64,000 nt of DNA from contig CH002714.1 in NCBI GenBank assembly GCA_000149265.1, forward strand, positions 915,288 through 979,287, read 5' to 3'. Below are positions 1 through 12,500 of this stretch, one piece after another (position 1 is the first letter of the stretch; each line of letters opens with the position of its first letter). The notes under the pieces are model-generated. The model saw nothing but the letters and a program-made list of their open reading frames with translations. It searched no databases and had not been told where the DNA came from. The position numbers and the translations under genes are program-made. The stretch is from Ciona savignyi (lineage: Eukaryota > Chordata > Ascidiacea > Phlebobranchia > Cionidae).

Positions 1-295
1 GTGACGCTGGTAATTATACAGTGACAGCCATTAATGAACTAGGCGAGGCATCATGTTCTGCCGAAGTAACTGTTAAGGAATTAAAATGTAAGTAACTCTT
101 AATGGTGTAGTAGGTTATGAAAAGGTGAAATGTAATTGGAAAATAGCAGAGAAGCAGCAATCTCGTGCTCTCTAAATTATCTTAATACCATTACTATTCT
201 GACACAATGTTACCCACAATAAAGTGAAATTTCGCTGCATTTTTCGTATCAACCAAATTAAAACCAACCTTCTTTTTTTCTCAGCTCAAGGTTGA
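1..295 (+). CDS. C-terminal end of an immunoglobulin (I-set) domain gene, partial
   Basis: Bases 3-87 read DAGNYTVTAINELGEASC and on to VTVKEL, the end of an I-set Ig domain: the D-x-G-x-Y motif, then A-x-N-x-x-G and the F/G-strand Cys. Base 88 starts a strong donor (GTAAGT). A pyrimidine tract ending in CAG at 284 gives a matching acceptor. In the same phase the next exon adds only Ser-Gln-Gly before TGA at 293-295, so the protein stops right after this Ig domain. AATAAA hexamers at 408-413 and 412-417 fit the 3' end. I-set domains of this kind occur in titin-like muscle proteins, MYLK, palladin and cell-adhesion molecules. The fragment is too short to choose. The Ig reading is firm; the short last exon is inferred from splice signals. 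Confidence 0.62.
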
Positions 296-407
296 TTTCC
301 AGCCTTCCTTTTCTGCCTTCTCATCATTGTCATCTTTTCTTTGTCTTTCTCCAGAAAGCTGGCAAACTTGCTTGACCTTTTCCAATTAAACCTTTCCACA
401 AACTGTA

Positions 408-417
408 AATAAATAAA
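408..417 (+). terminator. Polyadenylation signals of the Ig-domain gene
   Basis: Two overlapping AATAAA hexamers lie about 115 bases after the inferred TGA at 293-295, a normal distance for a 3' UTR end. Confidence 0.5.
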
Positions 418-429
418 TTACCTGCTTAT

Positions 430-3400
430 ACGTCGATGCCTTAGTATGTATCCGCTTAATACACCAGAAGCATATACAATTAATTTGTTTAAATTTGCAA
501 CCCTGTAAACATTGGCTTATACTCCTTCGTTAATCCCCTGAATAATGTACCAACTTATTTGAGTATTCTGGAATTTATTAATGACAGACAAGCTTAAATA
601 ACTCTGTACACTCTTCAATTTAATGATTTAAATTTATGTATTTTGTGACTGACGTCCATTACCACAGGCCCTAAAGTTCTGTAAAATTAAGTTGTACACG
701 TGCATGTGTCAAATATAGTATGGTTTTTTTCCTTCTGTGGTCAACAATGCCCGTTCCACCTAGTTCCGAAAATCTCATTTATTTAGTAATTAATACCCAA
801 CAAGCGGGAATATTCGGTATGTTTTAAAATTATAATACGGTTGCATGTTTTTTCGCAGTCTCTCTCGTACTTGTTTGATTTTTTGCTGTGCTTTATTGCG
901 TTTTCTTTGTAAATTATTCTTTAACGTTGTTCGAGAATTCGATTTAATTTGTTTTAGTCGACATTGTAAATACGCTCCTTCAAAACATTGGTCTAGAATT
1001 AAGGTGCAATTGCGGAAGGACTACCAGTTGGAAATTAATAAAAGAATTGCCTGGAATTGCATTATATAAGTTTTGAGAATTAGCTGGTTTGTTCAGAAGA
1101 ATTCCCGAAGCGAAATTTAATATAGAAACGCACCGGGAGAACCCACGTCATTGCCTGTGTTATATAACCCCAGTCCGGGCCAGTGAGGTGCCGCAAGGTC
1201 AAATGGTATACGTAATCACTTGTATTGTGCGATGTAAAATTAGGAAATACATTGCATCTCCCACGTGCAAATAATATCACATTACTATGTAGAGCCTAAA
1301 TGAAGTTTTAAATATAGATACAAAGTTAAACCATTTAATTAGACAGTGTTTGTAATGGTGCTAAACACGGTTACCAAACACCTCTTTAATATACAAATAT
1401 AGATGTTAAACTGCAATTATTTAGTTGAAAACCTGCTATAAATTTAGTAAGTGTATCAGTTGGTACCTGTCGGTGTGCCAGCAATATTCAGTGATCTTTT
1501 TACTGCTTCCCTGTCCGCAGTAGATCAGCTGGTTAAAGGTGTTTGCTTTCTTGATATCAATAACAAAGTGAAGAGAATTGATTTTGCTGTTTACGTTTCT
1601 GATTAAGATGACCGATCACCTAACCAGTTTACCTCGAGTTAAAGTTTGCAACTCTTAAATGCAATATAATCCTATTACAACACAATCCCGTCGGCAAGTT
1701 AGGCTGGAACAAAGAGCATTTGTGTTGCGATAGAGAATATATGACGTAGGAGTACTACAATAAACTGAGTTTAATCAAGAAAATTTTTGATTCCGGTGAT
1801 TCCTTGTATAAAACATTGCTACATATTTCTAATCCGGCTCTACATGTATGTGCGAACTGGTCTTAATGTTGGAAACCCAACCCATCTGAGAACGGGTGGA
1901 TTGAGTCATGGGAACTGGGAACGGGCAGCAACACGAGACAGTGATTTTCGTCCCTTTATGCTTCGTCGTTGATTCGCCCGATTAAGTTAACGTCCATCCG
2001 AGACGATTAAAGGATCAACACCGTTCTTTTGCGTCAATGCTAACACGTAATTACATTGAGGTCACATGTTGTCTTATCTCGAACTTATACCTGGTTCATG
2101 ACAATTTTGCATTTAAAATATTGATTGACTTTCTCTAACAACCTTACTCTCCAATGAAATGACGGTTACGATGTTCTTATTGCCCCAAGCATGTGATAAA
2201 ATTGCGTTAAAGTGCTTCCTTCCGATGTAAATCCTATGGAATATAGGCTTCTTGTATGACATTCTTATCTTTCGTGTCGAATTAATATCTGACTGAGCTT
2301 AAGGGGTTATAATCTGACTATAGTTATACCGGAGATCACAGAAAGAAGAGTACACCGGTTAATCTTCCCATTTGTTGATCATACCATATAACTTATCTCA
2401 CAATGAGTGCATTCTAAGGCTACAGACTGGCGGATCGGTAATCAACCATGTGTGGTCCTACGTTTTTATAGAATTTAGTTCGTGCAGCCTGTAAGAGCTT
2501 TCCTAAATCGGTTTTGGACGCGATATCCCCGTGACGTAGCAGTCCACTTAAGTCGGTGCCCGGTCAACAAAACGGCAAAGATTCTTGTTATTATCCACAT
2601 CACTTGAGAACCTTTATTATATGCGTTTATGAAATGATACTATTGTTTATATATCACAATAATAGTCTGATTACCTCAAATTATGCCTAAATAAAACCGC
2701 ATAATTTTAAGATTACCCAAACAAGGTAATGCGAGTAGACTTATCTACCTGATACAATAATGCCCCCCCACCCTAAGTTTAAATCAAGGTTGATTTATCT
2801 TAGATCCAGTTCCATTCTTATATTCCCTTGAAAATGAGACAAGTACACATTTCTTGATTTTTAAAATGGGTACATATTTTTGCTTTGCCATACGTTTTTA
2901 CTGGCGGTTTTGAGACAAACTTAATTTCCCAATGTAATTTTATTGGAAATGGATCTGCTTAAATTGCATTTATTAGATGCTTGATAATGGAATTCGATCT
3001 TCGTAACGTGGATGATTTCTTCCGAGTTTATCAAATCAAAACCAAATAAATTTTCTTTGTTTTATTATCATTCGGTGGACGATTTAAAAAATAAAGCTAG
3101 GCGTTACACTGGGTAAATCAAAATACATACGCCCTCCCACAACTGCAATGGAACTGGACAGGATTTTGTCCTATATAATGTACAAGAAAGGAGAATTAAA
3201 AACAAATAAAGCGGCACAAATGTGAAAGACAACAGTAACACTCATCGTTGGAAAATAGAACAAAACTTGCTGATGATACACAGCAATACACAAGAAAATG
3301 ATTGACAAAAATAATACAAAAACAAGATTAACTTTAGCTGAGCGAGGTAATCGTTTGAACTGCGGGCTTTATAGAGATCCACCCCTTGCCATCATGATTC

Positions 3401-3551
3401 AATAAAACTATTTAAGGTTTGGAATTAAAATAGAGATTATTTCGCAATAAGTAATCACATACACAGGATGTCGTTGGGGCAAGAAATGCAGTTTACATTA
3501 AAAATGAAATTTAAATTAAAGCTTTTATTTTAAAAAAATGTGAAGCTAATA
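430..3551. other. Intergenic, tail-to-tail between the Ig gene and RASSF gene
   Basis: I see no coding exon, RNA gene or transposon end here. Short open frames lack splice context or family resemblance. Minus-strand AATAAA hexamers at 3524-3529 (23 bases after the RASSF stop) and 3061-3066 are candidate poly(A) signals for the RASSF gene. Confidence 0.5.
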
Positions 3552-6500
3552 CTAAACTAGAGTCACCGAATACATGACATAGTCCGAATCCGTGCTGTGC
3601 AACGAACTACGGCCGGTATCCGAATCGTTATCACAGGTACTAGTGCTCTCCAGTTTTCGCACACCACCTGGTTTTTGTTGAATGTGTGTACGTTGAATGC
3701 CCCAAGACGAGTTTCGTTGTGTGCCGGTGACGAAGGGTGAGCACGGCGCTGACGCCGGTGATCGGTGGTTAGCTGATGCAACACCCACGGCCGAGGTTAG
3801 GTTTAGTGGGGAAGGAAAATGCTTCCCGCTTTTACCTTTACTCTCCCCGTTTTGTAACTTGCTACATTTTGCAGGTTCACATTGTCGCACATCGCAGTGT
3901 GAGTTATACACAATTGGCTTTTTAAGGATGCCGCTAAGGGGACTTGGAAGTGGACCTTTGCCAAAACTGTTTCTGTGTTTGCCGAAAATCTCGCAGTGTT
4001 GTTTTTCCGAGAGAACTTGGTTAGGCCTTCGACGTCCTCCACTGTTGCGTCGGATCAACTTTTGTTGTTGGTTTAATCTCTCCTGGTCGTCCTTTTTAAG
4101 CCCCAACACCCTTGGATCAGCTGGCGACGCAGGTGCGGATGCGATTATTCCTGGTTTGGGAGGAATTGCTGGTTTGGAATTGTTTTGACGGTTCTTGAGA
4201 AGGTTCGGTCTTGAAGGGGATCGAGGAGATTGGCGAGATGTTTTCAAGTGGTCGTCGTGCGTCACCTTTAACTGGGGAGGGAAGACGAACCTCGTTCTCC
4301 AGCTTCCTCGTTTTAAATTACTGCGGAAAAAGAATGCGGGGGAGGAGGCTGCCGAATCCTGGCTCTCTGTTCCAACGGAAGGGAGGGGCCGTGGACTTCC
4401 GCCATCGCAACTACTATTCCGGCTTCCCATGTCTGCACTGTCGCTGCTGGCGAAACTACTAGTACTTCCGGCTGAGGCATTGCCCGAATCGTCAGTGTTG
4501 TTGGCGTTGTTGTTTCTGGTACCGGAAAGGTAATCCTTCATTTCCGCAGTGAAAGGTGCGTCGATCACTCTTATTTGTGGCGATGGGCGGCGGGTGTTAG
4601 GATGACGGAGCACAATTCCTCTTGGAATTGCATCCTCGGTGGAGATTATGGTCGAGGTAGCGTTGTTGTTATCAACAGTGTCTGACAGCTCCTCGTACTC
4701 GCAATCGCTGCGGTAATCCGGGATTGGGGGCATAGGGAGCAATGGGGTCACTGACGCTGCAGATCTATTTGGCGACGGTAGGGGGTTTGCAATAGCTGGG
4801 GTTGGAGACGGTAGTGGAAGTTCACTGAAATTGGTCGGAACGTCTCCGTGACTTAGCCAGTGCGGGGATATCGGTGGAGTTTGAATTCCATTCTTTTGAT
4901 TCTGCAATTCCATCATACAATGCTCACACCATAGCCAGGGAGACAAGGCGTGATGAAGTGCAGTTGTGGTGGGCGACAGAGGATCGTAATCATTTGCTTG
5001 CAGTTGTTGCATCGATTGTTCTTCTGTTAACGTTGTATTGTTCGGGTCTGCTTGTGCGCAGTCTGCAAGATAACGCTGCAACGACATTTCGTTGTCGTAA
5101 GCTGTTAATAGTTCGCCGTATTCTGCCCATATATCGGGTGATATTCCATCAGGGGAGGCAGCAAGATCTCTTACGAGATTAAGAAGTGCTTCGCCTTTTA
5201 CCTAAAAAAAAGTTTCAATTAGAATAATGTTAAAAGAGGGAAATTTCTCATATAAATAATTTCCTATTGAATAACTAAACTTAACTTCAATCCAATGAAC
5301 TGATATAATACTTTACCTGTATGTTTCTTTGTGAAATAAAGGCACGATGTTCCATTTCCTCCAGTTCTGACGAGAGTCTCAAACTGAGATAAAGATTTGC
5401 TTCAAGTTCAGTTCTCGATTTTTCCAGCTCCAATGTGGATTCCACCGTAGAAAGACCATCTTTATATGTAGAGCGAGGCGCGTTTGACGGTACTTCTCTT
5501 TGCATACCTTTCTTAGCTTTCCCGGTTGAGACCGACAAAGACGCGAAACGCGATTCCGATTCTTCATCGCTCGAATCACCGGGACTTTTATTAGAAACAA
5601 GTCCAAGAGCTGATGCTGCTGCTGTGAGCGAATTCGGCTGCTCAGTAGGGTTGCTGGATGCTCTCCACACCTCGTTTTGCATTTCCTGGAGAACAATTTC
5701 CGACTTTCGCTTGTACTCCTCGATCTTGATCTGCATCTCGACCACTTTCTCGCATGCCTCAACGTACTTTGCGAGTGCCTCCACGTCTCTGGTTTCGGTT
5801 ACCCATTGCGGCGACCGGAGTGATGGTATTCGCTGATGGGAAACACCGGAAGCGGGATCGACCGTGCCACAGCTATTAGGGTCATTCGATTCACCCATTC
5901 CGGAAAGGTATGTGTCCTACGAAAGTTATGTGATTAGTAAATAATTAATAAGCTATCGGCATCTTTTTTAAGTGGCAATGTCGCTCTTGTCTCACCTGTA
6001 CATAATTCTTTCCATGAGCCCGAATTCTACACCGATGAACATCAGCTTCAATTCTTTGAATATCCGCGTCGGCATGAGCGACTTTTTTCCTCTGGTCATG
6101 AAGGACTTGCTCTTGTGAAATAACCAGTTGTTTCAGGTCTTCGAGGGCTTTAGCGGCGGTCTCTTCTGCAAAATGAGTTAAATTTAATAAAATTGGTTGA
6201 TTACATTTTTAAAACATATTAAACAAGTCATGAGGTATGTAATATTAACCATTACGATTTAATTAAATACTATATTCGTGCTGTGGGAGTTGGTCCAAGT
6301 CTACATTTGGCTGTAATGATAAGGGCCGCGTTAGACCTTCGACCTTAGTAGATCATTTCGTGTCTTATCACCGAAGCGACGTCGCTTGTCGTGTGCAGAA
6401 ATATTCAGTTAGATATTTACAGAGGTGGCTATCAACGTTCTATCACATTCCAGTAGTTACGAAACCGGCACTTGAGATGGTGCCAACCGTGTCTTCCCAT

Positions 6501-9500
6501 GTATTAATCACATGAAGCCGGTGTCGTCGTACACTCGACGATTCTGGTTCACTTAGTAAACGCGGTGACAGATTATGCGATAAGGATAGTTTGATGTGTG
6601 GTCAGTTTGAGGATCAAATGCAACATTATGATACTTGTTTGTACCACTCGAAGTATTGTGGCAAAGAACACAAAAGTTTCTATAAATAACGCTGTGATTC
6701 ATGTCACAAGTTCCTCTAAAATATCGATCCGAGGTCGATATTAGACCTCGCCTACTTCCGCATAAAAGATCAAATTGGCCGATTCTCGGAAACCGAGCCA
6801 TTTGACATCAAATTACACTTGTGCTTTCTGCTAATGCACATTACATTATATGAATGCAGCACTAAGTCAATGTTGGCGTGTAATGCACGATTTAGAACTT
6901 ATCGTGCAGATCAGGGATCTACGAGTCTCGCTTACAGTGCTGATCTATTCCCGCCTGCGGGTCGGAAAAATCTATTTTGAAATCGAAATTTAAATGTGCA
7001 TTCCCGCTAAGAAGAAAAATGTTTAAAATTAAGCAACATAAGAAGCCGAAAGTATAAGAGTGTATCGATTTAATGTAAACGGGCATGATAGACATCTTTG
7101 TATTATTTTGCCAAACCATGGCTTGTATTTTATTCCGCCTAACTATAGTGTTCGTTCATGACTGAATAAAAAGGATTTATCTGAACAGAGTGAACTCGAA
7201 ATGTCTAATATTCTAATATCATTAGTTTAAGTATATAAAAAAATATATATTGTATTAGAAAAAAATCCTTTTAAAAAGAGAACATAAATAAGCCGTTTAA
7301 AAGTTGATTTATATATAAATGTATACATGCGGTTGTTGGCGTTTACCGTATAATGTGAGCGTGATATGTCGTTTTAATTTATCGCTATTAACTTTCGATT
7401 GCGTGTTAGAATCTAGAAAATATGCTTTGAAATTATGTGTTTGAACCGACTTAAACTTTCCGTGACGTACACAGCTACTTGTACATGGCATGTTTTAACT
7501 TACAGCGTCATATTAAGCACGTATGCCATAGCTGTCAAACTTTTATGTTATGTTACGACCCTGCCATTAAGCGCGTTCCGCGGAACAGACACCAAAATAA
7601 TACAAGCCGACCGATTTGTGATCTCCGGCAATAGTTACATGGGCGGCGAAAACTCTACATCACGCGATGATACTTCATCCACATCAAAACAAGGTACGTT
7701 TTGACGCTTAAGTGCCGCAGGTGGCATCTGCAATTTCCCAACAGAGAAGCCGCTGGGATTCCTTGAGAATAGCGTGCATAGCGAGAGTAGGCGTAACCGG
7801 GTAAAGTTGGGGTTTCTCGCGCGCTGAATAGCAGGGCATCGCCACGGTCACTGCTTCTTGTAATTTCGCGAATTACACCCTTTTGAAGAGACGACTAAAA
7901 TAATGCGCCCAAAAACATCAGCTGTGACACACACACTCGCGGCCACTGTTAAGGTTTTTGTGGTAGGCCAAACAGCGGAAGCCCACCGTTTCCTACTTTT
8001 GCTGGGCGGGGACAGTACGGCGGATGGAGCCGGTATGTAAACGACGATGACTCCATACGCGTTTACGTCAATATTTCCAATAGCATGATCGCTAAGAATA
8101 ACAGTACGTGAAAATGATTGATGCGTGCCGTTGGTTAAAATTTTAAGTGCCCATTTCGCGTTTCCCGAGTCCGGAATGACTTGAATGGAAAACTGTAGGT
8201 AACAGGAAGTATTATTATGGAAACTGTTCAAAACAAAATACTTTTCAGTGCCAACTCCTTCCAATCCGAGTAATAAAATGTAAATTGCCTATATAACGAT
8301 AGAATGCAAGATGCCAAACACAAGAAATTCAAACAATTCATCGGGGGTGGCAATGAAATAAATCTCAAGAATTCTAAATATCGAATTTGCTGTGAGATTT
8401 TCTGCTTCAGCAAAAAACAAAAGCTAGAAATGCGTCCTATAAACACGTGGTAAGACGGGGTAAATGCAGTAAGTCGCCTTATTACTCCTTGAGTGGGGTT
8501 ACGGGCGATCCCCGGCCTAACTGAAATATCCAATTATTCAATTATTTATCACCCAGCTATCCATGCTAAGCTCGAGTAATTCACCGCACCCATGGGTGCT
8601 GCGAGTTTAAATATAGCTATATCCACACGCCGATCTTTTTATAGCTACTTTTTCATTATAAGTCAGAAAAGTCTTATTTTATTGATGTTCAAATACGATG
8701 CGACGTTTATCGTCATGGTTGCCTGCAGATCAAATACTGCCCCCATGGTGTGCTCGCACGCTTCAGGGCCAAGTGAACGCCGGAGTGTGCCGGGAAAGAA
8801 CTTCTAAATTAACTTCGCTGATTAAATTGGATATTAAGCGTTGTGGAACCGTGTTTTGAAACGGGGCGCCGTGAATGGTATGATTTGGGTGTGCGGTCGG
8901 GTGATCTACAGATCAGTTCCGATTCAGGAGGCCTGTGATAGCTGTACAACGCTTCGTTATATTTGCCTTGCACCAAATGCACTTTGCACGGGTCCAAATG
9001 CGAATTGGCTAAAACTATACCAGCAAAATAAGTGGTACAACAATCAATTGCCAATAATCGTAAAGTGCACCGTGGCACTTTAATTAGGAGTCGTCGATAG
9101 ACGACATAACTCAAGCTATGTGCCAACTCCCGCCGATCCTGCTTTATACTGCGCAACTGCACAAATCAATAACTTGGTAACTTAGACCACAAATTGTTAG
9201 GCGGTCCGGCCGAAGCACCAGACATTGGTTTGGAATGCGATAGTTTTCTAAAACACGATTTGCTTATCAACCACGGCAAATGTAAACGTCATAACAAGAT
9301 CGAATTGGTTTCCAACTACGAGACAAATTAGTGACAACTGCAACGGATGGCGTGGGTGTTATTTTTTAAAAGTTATATAAATCGAGGTTGATATTTGCGA
9401 ACATGTACGAAACTCAAAGCTGTTTCTGCACGTATGCCCTGTCCCATATGACAATTTCTGATTAACGTTTGACTGTGCCAATTGCTGACGTTAGTTTGGT

Positions 9501-12500
9501 ATGTTATGTCAAACATCACTTGCCGAGTAAGCAATGTGCCTTATTAAGTTTCGGTGCGCGGTTTGTGTTTTCCCATGGAGATAAGACCGCACTTGAGGAC
9601 GCTATTTCTGTGGCAGTGTGTAAGTAAATAAGTCGTGATGTTGTTGAACACGACTCCCAACCGCAATGACAGGCCGAACCCCTGACGAGGAGGAGGACTG
9701 TCGAAATATTGATGATGCGGATGCTGCAGCGTGTTAATATAGGGAAGTGACGAGAAACACGCGGTATAAGGAATTCTGTTGTTCAAGATCACATTTTTGC
9801 AGCCAATACACCAACAGTAACGGGTTGAATGCAACTTATATCGTTGCTTCGCAAAGTGTGTTTTATGCGATAGATCTCGTGCACGGTGACAAAGGCCGCG
9901 GATTATTAGGTCGGTGTGGCGCCACCCCCGCACTTGCTGTGACAATATTAATGCTGACTGATGAGTTCTTGCGGCAGGAAGTGAATTCTTGAATAGACGC
10001 ACGAACGCGTGAACTAATGGCTACCGGCGCGACTGTATTGGCCATGACGCCCAAGCAAACAACAAATAAGCAACGGGAAATGATAACAGGTTTCGGTTCA
10101 CGACAGAATATCAAATTTTTTTGCCGATGACTCTTAACTTTACTTTACAAGGATGCGAGATCTTCCTTACATTAGTCTTTGCTAAGCAACATTACAACGC
10201 TAATAATACATTTCCATGGCCAAGCTTATTATTGCCTTGTTGTTGCATTCCTGTTCGCAAGTTAATGTTACCGGAATATAATATAACACTTGACTTTAAA
10301 CCGGTAGACAGTTGATTGAAAAAACGCGAGTTGTTGTTCACTTGCAAGTAAATCGTATTATCAGAACTCCACATTCGCACGTGTTAGCTAAATATTTGCA
10401 CGTCGTCTCATGACTAACGGGGCGGAATAAATCGCTTTCAAAGCAGACTTAATTCACCAAAAGATGTAAAATGAAGTGACAGGTATGAGATAAGGTATTT
10501 AAGCAATACACAAGAATTGCACACAGAGTAATATGATTAATGCTATATCACAATATTGTTTGGAAAATATTCCAACGCCTTCTTTAGTATATGGCCTACT
10601 GTTGATTTTGCAGGTTCGGTCTTGTTCATATTTAAGGTACACATTGCGGGCGGATGTCAAGTACACTGCCTTTAGTTTTGCGGTAGCTTACTTTAAAACA
10701 TTAAAGCAAAATATCAACATGTTGGGAAACGTATTCCTCTTCAGGGCACTTGAGCGCGGTGTGCCGTAATATTGCCAGCAATTACTTTCTACCAAATACT
10801 TAAAAGCAAAAAGGATGTCAACGCGAGATCGGAATGCGGCTAGTATTTGAACGATGGTGCTTGTGAAATTTCGCCCCCACAACCTGCCTGTATTCCCCTT
10901 TGTGGTGATTCATATCTACCAGTATCATCTTTACGCTGAATCGTTTTATATGTTTGCATTTCCATTGTAGCGATGTTTTAACTTCCGCTTTGTTGTTTTC
11001 ACTAACTTCCCACGCGTTGCCAAGAGACGGCTTAAGAAGTTTACAAAAATATTAAAGGAAACTAAAACGTTTCCACGGATACTAGAAATCGGGTTGTGTA
11101 TCCGTCGCCATGCTGTTGTGATCATAGATTGTAACATGGATTACACAATAACAAATATTGATACGTAAGTTAAAGACTATGGTCGTAGTCGATTTGTTGT
11201 GTTTTGGATAAGAATTTTATTTTTTTTCGCTGAACAAGGATATAATGTTGCCGCAAAATCATTTTTTTTATAAAAGGAGCCTTCTGTTTGTTGGAACCTC
11301 GTAATCGCATAATTGGGATGTTTTTTTTACTACGTGTGTTGGACGGATTACAAATTATGCCTAATATACAAATGTGTCGCATATACAAACTCGACATAAG
11401 GTAATTACTTGTAAAAATCGTTAACGAACTGTCACCGTCCGCCATTAGGACTGCGCATAATCGTATTAAGAATTAAGTGGTTCGAAGCGACGTGGACAGT
11501 AGAATTCGAGAATCTAAACTGAAATCTGACCTTATTGACAGTTGTCCTAACATGACGTTCGAACATCACCGCCCTTTAGTTTGATAGTTTGTGAAGCTCA
11601 CGAGGGAAATATGCGATAACATCCCCGACCTATTTTGCCGACGGGCAGAGGTGCGAAGAGGAGGCTCTCCATCAATCTAATAGCCAATCGTTGGCTGAAT
11701 CTTCATTAACACACCACAAACGATTATCATCGGTGCTTCACAAAATGCGTGGTCGCGATCAGATAGCGCGGAGCAGAACGAATGATAGTTAAAAAGTTGC
11801 CGACAACTGACGGATGTGCTTGTTCTTATCCAAACAAATATCGTCATTAGATTCCTGTGGTGGCAGAGAACAATATCGCTTCATTATCCTGATTCGGTTT
11901 GGTTCCGGCAATTGGTGCGCTCGTTAAGCCGAAGCCTTTACACTGCCACGATGCTTGACAGCTTAAAACGTCGCCATTGGTATGCTAAAATCGGACGGGA
12001 TGTTTTCTTTTAACTTGCCAATATTGAAACTAGTCCCGTATGAACGAGCATCAAGCATTTTGAAAACCCAGTTTAATACATTACGTCATTCTTTTCGGAG
12101 ACGATGGTAAAATAACACACGCTAGGTGGCAACACTGATCTTGATTTTTTTAGGCAATTTTAATTATGCGAGATATATATTAATTGAGATTGAATTATTG
12201 GCTGCGGTTCTAAATCCCCTTAAAACTTCCCTTTCGTAACGCACAAAAAAGGCAAAATTGTCGCGCACATGCCCCTGTTGAGCGGTCTGTAATAAGACCT
12301 GTAAGGGCGTTAGGGTCGGGTGACATTAGCCGTCTCCTGGGCTGCATTACTCATTCGTAAGTATCTTTACTTGGCCGAGCGAAATATGACAGGCTGGTTC
12401 CTATTCAGTGCTGCAGCAGCGTGCAAATGCACACACTTTAACCGTTTCTGTGGTGACAACGATATCTTTGTCATGGAACTGGTAATGAAACTAAAGATAA

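Noticed and set aside
3697..4533. Plus-strand open frames opposite the last RASSF exon
   Set aside because: They are antisense shadows of a coding exon supported by the conserved C-terminal tail and splice phase.
7848..8264. 138-codon minus-strand open frame inside the RASSF intron
   Set aside because: It contains no ATG at all, has no splice sites giving a symmetrical exon and resembles no family.
9544..10002. 152-codon minus-strand open frame inside the RASSF intron
   Set aside because: Its only ATG is near the end. Composition and lack of splice context suggest a chance frame.
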